Notes: a model not told the origin generated them from the letters alone. A DNA stretch of 64,000 bases from Bacilli bacterium (GCA_017411405.1 JAFQQE010000013.1:1-64000); one strand, 5' to 3'. Numbered from the stretch's first letter, positions 1 through 10,196 are shown. Program-made: numbers and translations.

Positions 1-48
1 AATATCAATTTCCACTTTATTTTTTTCTGTTAATTGTTTATAATTCAT
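1..48 (-). CDS. IS30-family transposase, N-terminal start only (runs off window)
   Basis: Sixteen codons read leftwards from an ATG at 48-46, giving MNYKQLTEKNKVEIDI. This resembles the N-terminus of IS30-family transposases, which start MNYxQLT and lead into a helix-turn-helix. A strong Shine-Dalgarno (AAGGAG) lies about 7 nt upstream of the ATG. The rest of the gene is outside the window, so the catalytic domain cannot be seen. The call rests only on this short match and on its isolated position behind the ileS terminator. Confidence 0.5.
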   Translation of the reverse strand, partial: MNYKQLTEKNKVEIDI

Positions 49-93
49 GTATGGGCTCCTTCCTTGCCGGGTGGTGGGCCCTTTTATTATATC

Positions 94-160
94 AAAAAGC
101 CGCACCTTAGTGGTGCGGTTCAAATTTCAATTTAGGAAAATTCTAGAAATAGAATTTTTT
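94..160 (-). terminator. Rho-independent terminators after ileS
   Basis: Two hairpins follow the ileS stop on the minus strand. The first (137-160) has stem ATTCTA/TAGAAT with a TTTC loop and a short T run. The second (94-118) is a strong GC stem, CCGCACC/GGTGCGG with a 5-nt loop, followed by CTTTTT. They would separate ileS from the transposase gene. Confidence 0.75.
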
Positions 161-174
161 TTATAAAAAAAGAT

Positions 175-3100
175 TTAAACTTTTGTAAGTTTAAATCCTA
201 CTTTATAACCATTTATATCTTGTTCTTCTAAAGAATCATTAATACGAACAAATTCTAAAGCTAATGTTTCATTTTTAATAAATTCTATAAATTCTTTTAT
301 TGAGTCTTCATACTCATCGTTTGAATTATATTCTACTTTAATTCTGTCTACTATATCAAAATTTTCACTTTTTCTTAATTGTTGAATTTTTGATACAGTT
401 TCACGAGCATTTCCTTCATTAATTAATTCTTGAGTTAATGTTGTATTTAATATAACAAATTCATTATTTAACATTCCTACATTAAATCCTTCTTTAGAAT
501 CTATTCTTATATCTACCATTTCTAATGTTATTTCTGTTGTTTCCCCGGCAATAATCATTTCTATAGTTTCATTATTTTGTAGTTTACTAATTTCTTCACT
601 TGTTATGTTTAATAATTTTTCTTGGAATTCTTTTATATTACTTCCAAATACTTTACCTACAACTTTAAAATTTGGTTTAACATTAAAATTCATATAAGTT
701 GATAAATCTTTTACAAATTCTATGTTTTTAACATTTAATTCTTCTTTAATTAATTCTGTTAAGTCTGCAATTATGTTTTCATTCTTTCCATCTAATAAAA
801 TCTCACTTAATGGTTGTCTAACTTTAATTTTTGTTTCTTCTCTTACATTTCTTCCAATACTTATTAAATCTCTTACTAAATCCATTTTAGATTCTATTTC
901 ATCATTAATTAATGTTAAATCTACATTTGGAAAATCAGTTAAGTGTACAGAGTTTTCTCCTGTTAGTTTAGTATATATTTCTTCTGTAGTAAATGGAATA
1001 ATTGGAGCACATAATTTACATAGACCTACTAATACTTCGTAAGTAGTTTTATATACTGCCTTTTTAGAACTATCTAATTCACTACTCCAGAATCTATTTC
1101 TATTTCTTCTAATATACCAATTACTTAAATCATCAGAAACAAATGTAGTTATTAGTTTTACTACTTCATTTAAATCATATTTATCATAAGCTTCAGTAAC
1201 AATTTTTATTAACTTGTTATATTTACTTAATAACCATTTATCTATCTCTTCACGATCTTCTATATTAACATTACATTCATTAATATCTATTCCATCTGTA
1301 TTTGCATACATTTGGAAGAAAGAATATGTGTTTTTTAATGGATTGAAGAATTTAGAATGAACTTCTTTTAATCCTTCTTCATCAAACTTAAGCGGAGTCC
1401 AAGTAGGAGAAACGTATGGTAAATACCATCTTATTGTATCTGCTCCATATTTTTCCATAAGAGTAAATGGTTCAATTGCATTACCTTTTGATTTATGCAT
1501 TTTTTTACCATATTTATCTAGTAATAGCTCATTAACTAATACATTTTTATATGGGCTCTTACCTGTTACAAATACACCTAAAACTATTAGACTGTAGAAC
1601 CATCCTCTTGTTTGATCAATTCCTTCAGCAATAAAATCAGCTGGGTATTGACTTTCCCATAATTCTTTATTCTCAAATGGATAATGATATTGTGCAAAAG
1701 GCATTGCCCCACTATCAAACCAACAGTCAATTACTTCAGTAACACGTTTCATTGATTTTCCACATTTTGGACAATTAAGATGAATATCATCTACAAATGG
1801 TCTATGTAAGTCTATAGTCTCAGGATTTATTTCTTCTACAGCTTTTTCACTTAATTCTTGACGTGAACCAATCATTTCCATGTGTCCACATTCACAATTC
1901 CATAATGGTAGAGGTGTTCCCCAATATCTATTTCTAGAAATTGCCCAGTCATTCATATTTTCTAACCAATTTCCAAATCTTTTTTCACCAACATAACTTG
2001 GGAACCAATTTACTTTTTTATTTTCTTCTATAATTTTATCTTGTAGTTTTGTAACTTCTAAATAATAGCTTGGTCTAGAATAGTAAACTAGAGGTGAATC
2101 ACATCTCCAACAATGTGGATAATCATGTTTGATTTTTTGCTTTTTAAATAACTTATCATTCTCTTTCAACCATTTTACAACTTCTAAATCAGCATCGAAT
2201 ATATTCATACCTTTCCATAAACCATCAGTATAAACTGCATCTTCTCCAACTGGATTTAAATAAGGCATATTATATTTTTTACATACTTTTGCATCATCTT
2301 CACCAAATGCAGGTGCAATATGAACAATTCCAGTACCATCAGACATAGTAACATATTCATCGCACATTACTATGAATGCTTTTTTACTTGGAGTAAGTGA
2401 TGGAATAAGTTGTTCATATTCAGTAAATTCTAAATCTTTACCTTTCATTGTTTCTAATACTTTATAATCATCACCTAAATTAGCAGTGGCTAAAGCTTCA
2501 GCTAATATAAATTTATAACCTTGTGATTCTACTAAAACATAATTTTCATTAGGATTTACACATAATCCAACATTTGATATTAATGTCCATGGAGTTGTTG
2601 TCCAAACTAAGAAGTAAACATCTTCATCTTTTTTCTTAAATGTTACTGTTACAGTATTAGCATCAATTTCTTTATATCCTTGAGCTACTTCATGACTAGC
2701 TAATCCTGTTCCACATCTTGGACACCAAGGCATGATTTTAACGCCTTCATAGAATAATCCTTCATCAAAGAATTTTTTTAATATCCACCATTCAGTTTCA
2801 ATGTAATTATTATCATAAGTAATATATCTATTATCTAAATCTATAAACTGTCCCATTTCATCTGTTAGTCTTCTAAATGCGTTTTCATTATCCCACACAG
2901 TTTCTTTGCACAATTCATTGAATTCTTTAATACCATATTTTTCGATGTCATTTTTTCCAGAAAAACCTAATTTTTTTTCAACATTAACTTCTACAGGTAA
3001 CCCATGAGTATCCCAACCAATTTTTCTTAATACTCTATTACCCTTCATAGTTTGATACTTACAAAAAGTATCTTTTAAAAATTTAGCAACCATATGGTGT

Positions 3101-3270
3101 AATCCTGGCATACCATTTGCAGTTGCAGGTCCATCGTAGAATACCCAATCAGAAGCACCTTTTCTATTTTCAATTGTTTTATTAAGAATATCTTGCTTTT
3201 TCCATTCGGTTAAAATACTAGATTCTACTTCATGAACACATCTTTTATCTAATTCTTTAAAATCTTTCAT
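175..3270 (-). CDS. ileS: Isoleucine--tRNA ligase (type 2-like)
   Basis: Cytoplasmic class Ia synthetase that charges tRNA-Ile with isoleucine and edits valine. The 1031-residue protein carries a HIGH-type signature in variant form (PGLHH, residues 55-59), the GWDTHGLPVE block, a Cys-rich CPRCG segment near 185, CPKCG near 510 and KMHKSKGN (KMSKS loop) near 590. Length and the GWDTHGLPVE sequence fit the longer type 2, eukaryote-like IleRS; known members of that branch are often insensitive to mupirocin, which is only an inference here. The ATG at 3270 follows an AGGAGG ribosome-binding site. A T-box leader with an AUC specifier precedes the gene, so expression should respond to uncharged tRNA-Ile. 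Confidence 0.97.
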   Translation of the reverse strand: MKDFKELDKRCVHEVESSILTEWKKQDILNKTIENRKGASDWVFYDGPATANGMPGLHHMVAKFLKDTFCKYQTMKGNRVLRKIGWDTHGLPVEVNVEKKLGFSGKNDIEKYGIKEFNELCKETVWDNENAFRRLTDEMGQFIDLDNRYITYDNNYIETEWWILKKFFDEGLFYEGVKIMPWCPRCGTGLASHEVAQGYKEIDANTVTVTFKKKDEDVYFLVWTTTPWTLISNVGLCVNPNENYVLVESQGYKFILAEALATANLGDDYKVLETMKGKDLEFTEYEQLIPSLTPSKKAFIVMCDEYVTMSDGTGIVHIAPAFGEDDAKVCKKYNMPYLNPVGEDAVYTDGLWKGMNIFDADLEVVKWLKENDKLFKKQKIKHDYPHCWRCDSPLVYYSRPSYYLEVTKLQDKIIEENKKVNWFPSYVGEKRFGNWLENMNDWAISRNRYWGTPLPLWNCECGHMEMIGSRQELSEKAVEEINPETIDLHRPFVDDIHLNCPKCGKSMKRVTEVIDCWFDSGAMPFAQYHYPFENKELWESQYPADFIAEGIDQTRGWFYSLIVLGVFVTGKSPYKNVLVNELLLDKYGKKMHKSKGNAIEPFTLMEKYGADTIRWYLPYVSPTWTPLKFDEEGLKEVHSKFFNPLKNTYSFFQMYANTDGIDINECNVNIEDREEIDKWLLSKYNKLIKIVTEAYDKYDLNEVVKLITTFVSDDLSNWYIRRNRNRFWSSELDSSKKAVYKTTYEVLVGLCKLCAPIIPFTTEEIYTKLTGENSVHLTDFPNVDLTLINDEIESKMDLVRDLISIGRNVREETKIKVRQPLSEILLDGKNENIIADLTELIKEELNVKNIEFVKDLSTYMNFNVKPNFKVVGKVFGSNIKEFQEKLLNITSEEISKLQNNETIEMIIAGETTEITLEMVDIRIDSKEGFNVGMLNNEFVILNTTLTQELINEGNARETVSKIQQLRKSENFDIVDRIKVEYNSNDEYEDSIKEFIEFIKNETLALEFVRINDSLEEQDINGYKVGFKLTKV

Positions 3271-3287
3271 ATAATCTCCTCCTAAAT

Positions 3288-3500
3288 AAAAAAATCATAA
3301 ACTAAAGGACGCAATTAATACGTGGTACCACCTTAATTTATGATTTTATAATCATCTTAAAATCTTAACGCGATTAACGTAATAGGATTATCCCCTATTC
3401 ACATCAGAAGTGATCTTTAAATAGTTTCCTTTATTTGTTTTCACCAACCACAAATTCTCTAAAAACTCCACTATTTAACGTCTTCATCAATTGCTTTATG
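3288..3500 (-). promoter_or_regulatory. T-box riboswitch, tRNA-Ile responsive
   Basis: Transcribed leader of ileS. The conserved T-box core GGTGGTACCACG lies at about 3320-3334, and its TGGT segment would pair with the tRNA acceptor end. The specifier AUC is at 3414-3412, followed by AC as is usual. Upstream, a full-size Stem I with a GGTGAAAA element fits before the promoter. Downstream, ATCATAAA and TTTATGAT pair into a terminator followed by a T run (3288-3347), mutually exclusive with the antiterminator that contains the T-box core. Confidence 0.92.
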
Positions 3501-3506
3501 TCATTA

Positions 3507-3535
3507 ATTATAATTTATCTTTTTTAATTTGTCAA
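3507..3535 (-). promoter_or_regulatory. Sigma-A promoter of ileS
   Basis: Perfect consensus on the minus strand: TTGACA at 3535-3530, a 17-nt spacer and TATAAT at 3512-3507. Transcription would begin near 3500, at the 5' edge of the T-box leader. Confidence 0.92.
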
Positions 3536-3536
3536 T

Positions 3537-5246
3537 TTAATTTCCCCAAGATAATATATTATTATCTAATTTAATAATATATGGACACTCTTTAGTACCT
3601 AATTTCCCTTCACAAGAAGTATATTTATTTTTATAACTAGTTGGATATTTTTCATAATCTGTTAATATTTCTTGATAACTTATTGTTATAACAGGTGTAT
3701 AATTAGCTGTTTTTATACTGCCGCTATACCAATCACCAACTAAATTTCCTCTGTCATAACTCACTTTAACATAATCATCCTCATTATATTTTTCCTCATC
3801 ATTATTATCATTTACAGCAAAATCAGTTAAATTTCCACTAGAAATTTTTGCGTATCCATTATATGTATTAAAACTTTTTTCTATGCTATAAATTCCTACA
3901 TATATGCTTTTTCCTAACAAAAAACTTCTTAAATCATTTAAATTATCTGCTGTTGATATTGTACCAAATTTATCCCTATATGTTCTATTCATAAGCTTAT
4001 CAAGACCTGTTTCAAAATGTGTTGCACCATATTCACAATAATAGTCTTCTTCGGTAATATACTTTTTTAAATTTTCATTTATTTTGTCATATAAATCTTT
4101 CTTTTTTGATTTCTCAGTTTCATAAGTTTCATCTACTAATTCCTTTTTTGACCAACCATTTTCATCATTGTATTTTGTTAATATAGGACTTTCTCCAGTT
4201 GATACATTTTCGGAAGTTAAAAAATAACTTATATCACTTTTTTGTATTTCTTGTTTTATGTGACATTCATAGTTATAATAACGTTCTCCATTAATCCAGT
4301 CAGAACGACTATTATACTTACTTACTATATATAATTTACCATCCATTTCAATAATCATTTCATCTTCGCTATAATCACCATATGCTGGAGCAGAATTTTT
4401 TTCGAGATCTACATATTTTAATACTTTATTATCTAAATCTATTTCTTCATTCTTATACTTTGATACCGGTTTAATTACTTTCCTACATGTGTTCTTAGGG
4501 TTATTATAATATTGTATAACACTAGGTAAGTTATTAGATTTTACTTCGTTGTTATAAATTAGTTTTATTTTTTTATTTGATTTGTCTACATTTACTGTAA
4601 CCCATAAATCTTCATTTTCACCTGATGGCCAATAAGCTCTCTTAGAATCATCTGAGATTACATCAAATAAAACCCAACTGTTCCCTCCAAAATCCATCAT
4701 AGCTAGTCCTTGTTCTAATGATTCTATTCTTTGTAATAGTTCATCAATCGTATTATCTTCTTCTGTTTTAGCTTCTTTAGGACATACATATATAACATCA
4801 CTAGTATTTACTTTATCTTTTAATGTACCCCAACTATTTATAACAGATATTTCTACTCTACCATCACATGCATTTTGAACATCCTCTTCTGTAACTTTAT
4901 CTTCTAATAATACAGCATCAGATAAGATATAATATTTATTCTCATAATCAATCACTTGGTTGGTTTCAGGATCTATTATATTATCTTTAACCAGACCCTC
5001 ATTTTTTAAAGTTTCTAATGTGATTACTGCTCCTTCTACGTTATCTTGCAAGTTTGTATATATTTCTTGATGTGAAGATAAATACACTTCTAAAGCTTCA
5101 TCAAATTGACTATAAAATTTTTCTAGTCTCTTTTTTTCATTTTTTTCTTTTGTTACATTTATTGTTACAACACTACTAACACCGATAATACTTATAAGTG
5201 CAATAGCCACAATTATTTCAATTAGTGTAAAACCCTTTTTCTTCAT
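3537..5246 (-). CDS. Type IV pilin-like protein with a large C-terminal domain
   Basis: A 569-residue protein opening with a class III (prepilin) signal, MKKKGFTLIEIIVAIALISI. Cleavage would occur after Gly5, leaving methylated Phe and Glu at +5, followed by the hydrophobic pilin helix. A short pilin-like region (about 35-140, with a TLETLKNEGLV segment) precedes a long unrecognised domain rich in Asp, Tyr and Lys, with scattered cysteines and a GTKECPYIIKL-type ending. It is far larger than a major pilin, so it may be a minor, tip or adhesive pilin (inference). It follows the 5262 gene by 15 nt, in the order ezrA, unknown, pilin. No pilus motor genes are in the window. Confidence 0.75.
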   Translation of the reverse strand: MKKKGFTLIEIIVAIALISIIGVSSVVTINVTKEKNEKKRLEKFYSQFDEALEVYLSSHQEIYTNLQDNVEGAVITLETLKNEGLVKDNIIDPETNQVIDYENKYYILSDAVLLEDKVTEEDVQNACDGRVEISVINSWGTLKDKVNTSDVIYVCPKEAKTEEDNTIDELLQRIESLEQGLAMMDFGGNSWVLFDVISDDSKRAYWPSGENEDLWVTVNVDKSNKKIKLIYNNEVKSNNLPSVIQYYNNPKNTCRKVIKPVSKYKNEEIDLDNKVLKYVDLEKNSAPAYGDYSEDEMIIEMDGKLYIVSKYNSRSDWINGERYYNYECHIKQEIQKSDISYFLTSENVSTGESPILTKYNDENGWSKKELVDETYETEKSKKKDLYDKINENLKKYITEEDYYCEYGATHFETGLDKLMNRTYRDKFGTISTADNLNDLRSFLLGKSIYVGIYSIEKSFNTYNGYAKISSGNLTDFAVNDNNDEEKYNEDDYVKVSYDRGNLVGDWYSGSIKTANYTPVITISYQEILTDYEKYPTSYKNKYTSCEGKLGTKECPYIIKLDNNILSWGN

Positions 5247-5261
5247 TTTATTTCTCCTTCA

Positions 5262-6395
5262 CTATTTTTTTCTTGCTAATGCTATTTCTAATTCGTCATC
5301 AACAAATCTATTAACTGCAATGTCAAAAAGTTTACTATTTAGAGGTATATGATTAGTTTTCATATATTCTATTATAGCTTTTTTTTCATCTAAACTTATT
5401 ATTCTTCCTGTATTAGGAATTGGTATTCCATTTTTATCCCTCATAAGTTTTTTTTCTATTTTTGAAGAATATATTTTCTCAATGTCTTTATCATTTAATG
5501 AAAATCCTAATCTATTTTCTACTAAAAATCTTTTAAAAATGATTAATTCTTCTTTGGGTGCAAAAATTTCTAAATGTTTTATCATAGTTTCATAAGAATA
5601 TTTTGAATCAGTAAAATAATCTAGCGCATCATATTTTCTTATGGTATTATCTTTTTTTATTTTTCCACTATCAATTCCTACTAAAACATTTTTCCAAGTA
5701 GATATAAGATCATTTATATCTACTTTTGATTCATTTAATTTTTCTTCATATTTTTTATACCAAATACTATTAAAAGACTTTAATATTTCTATATATTTTT
5801 TAAATCTAAATTGATCACAATCTCTTACTAAACAGTAATCATAAATACTTTTAAAATTTCCGTTTAAATAGTCAGATATAGTTTTCTCTGCTAAAGGTAA
5901 TAAAACTTCTTTTTCTTCATCTTTTTTTATTAATTTATCTAATTCTTCCTTATTTGTATAATAAAAATTTATATAATCTAGTGCATTACTTTTTATTCTT
6001 AATATTTCTTCTTTGTTATATAAAAACTGTAATCCTTCTTTACTTAAGCTTCTATCCAAGTTAAAAAAGCTCATATTAATTAATTTTAATCTCTTATGTA
6101 ATTCCATAAATTTATCTATATTATTAAACGTTTTTTCTTTTAAAAATATTTTATATGCTTCTAATTCATTTTGAGATACCCTTTTTAAAGCTCTATCTTT
6201 TTCATATTCTTCTCTAATATCTAATAATTTTTTTCTTTCTTCTGTTGATAACATAGAGCTTCTACATGCAACATTATATTCTCTTCTGTTTGCATAATAG
6301 TCCTTTATAATTTTAAAAGCTTCTTCTATATTATTATTTTCATAATTTATAATAATATCTAAGAACATATCTTTTCTTGTTTCATATTCTTTCAT
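5262..6395 (-). CDS. Hypothetical protein, helical and charged
   Basis: No family recognised. The 377-residue protein is rich in Lys, Glu, Tyr and Asn with no clear membrane segment or signal peptide, and looks mostly alpha-helical and cytoplasmic. Sequences such as LSTEERKKLLDIREEY and a C-terminal EKKAIIEYMKTNHIPL stretch suggest helical repeats. I prefer the ATG at 6395 over the GTG at 6410 because GTGAGG lies about 9 nt upstream of it; that ribosome-binding site overlaps the 3' end of ezrA, implying translational coupling. Sitting between ezrA and a pilin-like gene, it could serve cell-surface or division functions, but nothing in the sequence proves this. Confidence 0.6.
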   Translation of the reverse strand: MKEYETRKDMFLDIIINYENNNIEEAFKIIKDYYANRREYNVACRSSMLSTEERKKLLDIREEYEKDRALKRVSQNELEAYKIFLKEKTFNNIDKFMELHKRLKLINMSFFNLDRSLSKEGLQFLYNKEEILRIKSNALDYINFYYTNKEELDKLIKKDEEKEVLLPLAEKTISDYLNGNFKSIYDYCLVRDCDQFRFKKYIEILKSFNSIWYKKYEEKLNESKVDINDLISTWKNVLVGIDSGKIKKDNTIRKYDALDYFTDSKYSYETMIKHLEIFAPKEELIIFKRFLVENRLGFSLNDKDIEKIYSSKIEKKLMRDKNGIPIPNTGRIISLDEKKAIIEYMKTNHIPLNSKLFDIAVNRFVDDELEIALARKK

Positions 6396-6406
6396 AATTT
6401 TCATCC

Positions 6407-8122
6407 TCACTTTTTATAAGCTTCTAATAATCTTTTATGTATACCTGGTTCTATAATATTTATCGCATTTATAGAACTTTCTAAGGATAATTTAAAATTA
6501 CCTTTCATAAATGCTATACTTGCTTTTTCTAAACTTTCATCTATTTCTTTATTATCAAATCTATATCTATTCCCATAGATTATAGCATTTTCTGCCATCC
6601 AAGCAGTTTTTATTGTTTCATTAGAAGTATTATAAAGTTTTAACACTAAATCTCTTGCATTATCAACTCTAATATTTAAAGTTTTAATGTTTATTGGTTT
6701 AGCTTCTAATTCCTTGATCATTTCTCTTATTGCTTCAGTTGCCTCTTCTAATTCTATATAATAACATTTTGGAATAACAGGTAATTTATAACTTGTTATT
6801 TTTTCTTTTGCACTCGATAATATAGATTTTATTTCTTCTAATTGTTCTCGTGCTCTTAATTCATCTTCTTTTAAACTTCCTAAGCTTTTTAAAGTATAAT
6901 CTAATTTATCTTCAGTCTTTGATAATTTTAAGTTTAATAATTCCATTTGATGTGCTAATTTAGAATATGAAAATAATTTGTTTCTATAATCTTCTATAAT
7001 AGTTTCATATTCACTTTTTATGGATTTACCTGATAAAGATATTTCATCTATAATTTTAACTTCATCTTCAGTTAAATCATAACTATATTTTATATCATCT
7101 ATTTTTCTATTTAAACTTAATATTATATTTAATATTTTTTTACATCTTATACCAATAGTTCTAGTAAATTCTTCAAACATTCTTTTACTTACTTTTTCTT
7201 TTTCAAAATCATTATATAAGTTATCATAATAATCTAAAATTGTTTTTAATTCAAAAATAGAATCAACTAAATTTAATACATTCAATCTATCAAATATATC
7301 TGCTATTTTTTTTTCAGATTCAATCATATTATAATCTATTTTTAAATAATCTAGGTTGTATCCTTCTTTTACCATTTTTTCATATATATCATGAGTATCT
7401 TTCATTTTTTTTGGTATAAGAACTTTTCCCATCAAAATAATACTAGGAGCTTCTTCAATCACTATGCTTAAGTTACCTATTGTATCATCTAATGCTTTAA
7501 CTATTTTGCCTACTTCTGTATATGCATTATTTTCCATACTAATTTCAAATGCACTAAATAATTTATCAACCGTTTCAAATTGTAATTCTATAGGACTAGA
7601 AATAATTTCGTAATCTTCTTTAGCATTATTATATTTTATAAATATTTCTCTATATTCACTTTTTAATTTAGTTACTATTTCTCTATTTTTTTCCTCGCTT
7701 GTAGTTATTTCTTTTATTTCATCTAACAAAAATTTTGATTTACTTTTTATAAAATATATATCTAATTCTATTTTTGCTAATTCTTTTTCTATTTCTTTAT
7801 ATTTTTTAGTATTAATTAATTCTTCTACATTTATTAATTCATCTGTTATTTTAGGTACTTCTTTATCTTTTATAATTTTGAACTTTTCTTTCCATGATTC
7901 ATATTTTTTTTCTAACTCTTTATTATTTATTAAAGATTCAACTTTATTAAGTTCGGTTAATATGGAAGCACTAATAATTAGATTTTTATCTCTCTCTAAC
8001 ATTTTTAAAACTTCATTATATTTATTTTTCATATGTTTTTTTACAATAACTATCATGGTTATTATTAAAGCTATTGTAATAATCAGATATGCTACACCAA
8101 ATAATATATAAGTATCCTTCAT
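6407..8122 (-). CDS. ezrA: Septation ring formation regulator EzrA
   Basis: A 571-residue membrane protein with one N-terminal transmembrane helix (about 5-27) followed by long coiled-coil stretches, close to the usual ~560 residues of EzrA. The C-terminal AIIYGNRYR segment near 510 matches the conserved QNR patch of EzrA. In Firmicutes EzrA binds FtsZ, limits extra Z rings and links the divisome to wall synthesis, with its spectrin-like domain facing the cytoplasm. The downstream unknown gene starts within its last codons, so the two are probably co-transcribed. Confidence 0.88.
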   Translation of the reverse strand: MKDTYILFGVAYLIITIALIITMIVIVKKHMKNKYNEVLKMLERDKNLIISASILTELNKVESLINNKELEKKYESWKEKFKIIKDKEVPKITDELINVEELINTKKYKEIEKELAKIELDIYFIKSKSKFLLDEIKEITTSEEKNREIVTKLKSEYREIFIKYNNAKEDYEIISSPIELQFETVDKLFSAFEISMENNAYTEVGKIVKALDDTIGNLSIVIEEAPSIILMGKVLIPKKMKDTHDIYEKMVKEGYNLDYLKIDYNMIESEKKIADIFDRLNVLNLVDSIFELKTILDYYDNLYNDFEKEKVSKRMFEEFTRTIGIRCKKILNIILSLNRKIDDIKYSYDLTEDEVKIIDEISLSGKSIKSEYETIIEDYRNKLFSYSKLAHQMELLNLKLSKTEDKLDYTLKSLGSLKEDELRAREQLEEIKSILSSAKEKITSYKLPVIPKCYYIELEEATEAIREMIKELEAKPINIKTLNIRVDNARDLVLKLYNTSNETIKTAWMAENAIIYGNRYRFDNKEIDESLEKASIAFMKGNFKLSLESSINAINIIEPGIHKRLLEAYKK

Positions 8123-8167
8123 ATATACACTTCCTTATACATTCTAATTCTATCATAAAGAACTTAA

Positions 8168-8196
8168 AAATAAAAGAGATATTTTTTTATACCTCT
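8168..8196 (-). terminator. Terminator after the ATP-grasp gene
   Basis: Minus-strand hairpin AGAGGTAT/ATATCTCT with an A-rich loop, followed by TTTTATTTTT, directly downstream of the stop at 8201. Confidence 0.65.
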
Positions 8197-8200
8197 AATT

Positions 8201-9205
8201 TTATAATTTATCTATTTTTATTTTCATAGCATGTTCATAAGTATTAATTAAACCTTCTTTAATATTCATAAATTTTGGTTTAATTTGATATATTCCCGGA
8301 TAGCAATTTCCTTCAATTAAACATACATCATCTTCTAATATTGCAACATCCCAACCAACATATTTTACTTCTTTAATAACTTTTGAACATTCTTTAACTA
8401 ACTCTATTGCTTTTTCATAGTTTGGTATTTCATAACCTATTATATCAATATTACTTATAGGATGAGTTTCAAAAATATTGTCTTCTCTATCTATTGCAGG
8501 TACAATTACTTTTCCATCTTTTACAAATGTATACATACTACCAGATGAAAAATTATCTGTAACTCCTCCATTACCAATTTTAAATACTGTATTTAATATG
8601 TGTGTTTTTTTTCCATCAAAAAATGTTACTATACGAAGTGTATTTACACTACTTTTATTTAAGTTATTTAGACTTTTATGTTGCTTTATTTTTTCTTCTA
8701 TAAGTATTTGTTTATTTGATATTAATTTATCATATATTTTCTTTAGATTTTTATTATTTAATTTAATAAGTTCTACTCCTATACCCCCACAACCATCTAT
8801 TGGTTTTACAATTATTTCTTTTTTATCAGAACAAAACTTAATAAATTCATTATAATTACTATCTATTACCATCCAATTTCTTTTTAAAAATTTGTCAAAT
8901 TTTTTATTAAATTCTTTCTTATTATCAAACAATTCAAAATATTCTCTATTATTAAATTTTTTTACTATCGCATTATTTTTTACTCGAGTCAAATATGTCT
9001 TACGTTCTAATTTATTCAAATTATAAAACTCGAATTCTTGATAATCATAATATCCTGTACCATATTTATTAGCACAAATTATCATGTCCATCAATAAATA
9101 ATTTTTACTTAATTTAGTCTTTTTATGTATGTTATCAATAACCTCTAACATTGTATTAACATTTAAATTTTTAATACATTTTAATTTGTAAGCCATACTA
9201 CTCAT
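8201..9205 (-). CDS. Sugar-transfer-associated ATP-grasp family protein
   Basis: A 334-residue ATP-grasp enzyme. KPIDGCGGIGVELI (about 135-150) is the nucleotide-binding loop; SVNTLRIVTF and the later GWDVAILEDDVCLIEGNCYP segment supply the Mg-binding Glu/Asn typical of the fold. The arrangement matches the ATP-grasp group often found with glycosyltransferase and capsule genes, whose substrates are mostly unknown. I place the start at the ATG at 9205, behind GGTGAG, rather than the ATG at 9217. No polysaccharide genes adjoin it here; the neighbour is the undecaprenyl-phosphate transporter popT, so a cell-envelope role is plausible (inference). Confidence 0.75.
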   Translation of the reverse strand: MSSMAYKLKCIKNLNVNTMLEVIDNIHKKTKLSKNYLLMDMIICANKYGTGYYDYQEFEFYNLNKLERKTYLTRVKNNAIVKKFNNREYFELFDNKKEFNKKFDKFLKRNWMVIDSNYNEFIKFCSDKKEIIVKPIDGCGGIGVELIKLNNKNLKKIYDKLISNKQILIEEKIKQHKSLNNLNKSSVNTLRIVTFFDGKKTHILNTVFKIGNGGVTDNFSSGSMYTFVKDGKVIVPAIDREDNIFETHPISNIDIIGYEIPNYEKAIELVKECSKVIKEVKYVGWDVAILEDDVCLIEGNCYPGIYQIKPKFMNIKEGLINTYEHAMKIKIDKL

Positions 9206-9253
9206 TACTCTCACCATATTTTTATTTTATCAAAACAATAATTTAAAGTCTAT

Positions 9254-9283
9254 TAAAAAAAGCTAATTGTGTTTCAATTAACT
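9254..9283 (-). terminator. Terminator after popT
   Basis: Minus-strand hairpin AGTTAATTG/CAATTAGCT with a 5-nt AAACA loop, followed by TTTTTTT. It overlaps the stop codon of the DUF368 gene. Confidence 0.75.
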
Positions 9284-10176
9284 TATTTTTTTTCATTTAT
9301 TTTTTTAGCTTGTTGTAATCCCCAAACTATTAGCCCACCTATTAAAAAGAACAATATGTTAAAATTGTGGATATTTATAGGATCTACTGGTATTTCTAAA
9401 GTTGTAGGTCCCATAATTATTGAATATATTGAACCAATCATTAACCCTATAATTGTATATACAGTTTGTGTTCTAAATTTATTTAAGGCTTTTTTTAAAA
9501 GTTTAATTATTGAAAACATTCCTGTTAATACTCCAAGTCCAAATATAAATAATCCCCAAAAAGACGAAAAGTCAAAATTTATTAAATTTTTTATTCCGTT
9601 TATTATTGGTAAATATAAACCAAATATTAATAATAATGTAGAACCTGAAATTCCAGGCAATATCATCGCAGATATTGCTATCATACCTACTAAAAATATG
9701 TATATACCAGTTGAAAAATTAAAACTTGTTATATTAATCAAATCTACTTTGCTAGTATTATAATATGATATTAAAAATACTAATAATATACCAATTATAG
9801 TAAATATTATATTTAAATACTTTCCTTTTAAAACTTCTTTTTCTTCAGATATTATTATGGGTATAGATAGTATAATAAATCCCATAAATAATGAACTTAC
9901 TTTATAAATATGAGTTTCAAATACACTAGTAAGAATTAGAATAGATGCTATCATGCCTATAACCCAACCTATTCCTATTTTCCCTAGAAATCTTAATCCG
10001 GATTTTCTATGATTTGAATTTTTAGTCAATAAATAATTTAAAGAATTTATAAATTGATCATAGAAACCTAACAAAAATGCAATTGTACCTCCAGATACAC
10101 CAGGTACACTATCTGCTAGTGCCATTGCAAAGCCATTAAAAAAATTTACTATATAATCTTTTATTTTTTTTGTCAT
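9283..10176 (-). CDS. popT: DUF368 polyprenyl-phosphate transporter
   Basis: A 297-residue integral membrane protein of the DUF368 family. The N-terminal FFNGFAMALADSVPGVSGGT and the central MILPGISGSTLLL are the paired re-entrant signatures of the family. Members were shown to recycle undecaprenyl phosphate across the cytoplasmic membrane for peptidoglycan and teichoic acid synthesis. About eight hydrophobic helices are visible. I prefer the ATG at 10176 over the ATG at 10185 because AAGGA lies 8 nt before it. A promoter (TTGATA, 18 nt, TATAAT) lies at 10197-10226, only about 20 nt upstream of the start. Confidence 0.9.
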   Translation of the reverse strand: MTKKIKDYIVNFFNGFAMALADSVPGVSGGTIAFLLGFYDQFINSLNYLLTKNSNHRKSGLRFLGKIGIGWVIGMIASILILTSVFETHIYKVSSLFMGFIILSIPIIISEEKEVLKGKYLNIIFTIIGILLVFLISYYNTSKVDLINITSFNFSTGIYIFLVGMIAISAMILPGISGSTLLLIFGLYLPIINGIKNLINFDFSSFWGLFIFGLGVLTGMFSIIKLLKKALNKFRTQTVYTIIGLMIGSIYSIIMGPTTLEIPVDPINIHNFNILFFLIGGLIVWGLQQAKKINEKK

Positions 10177-10196
10177 AATTACCATCCTTCTATTTC

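Noticed and set aside
9269-9763. Plus-strand reading frame antisense to popT
   Set aside because: It is a hydrophobic mirror of the popT helices with no ribosome-binding site; AT-rich coding sequence often leaves such frames open.
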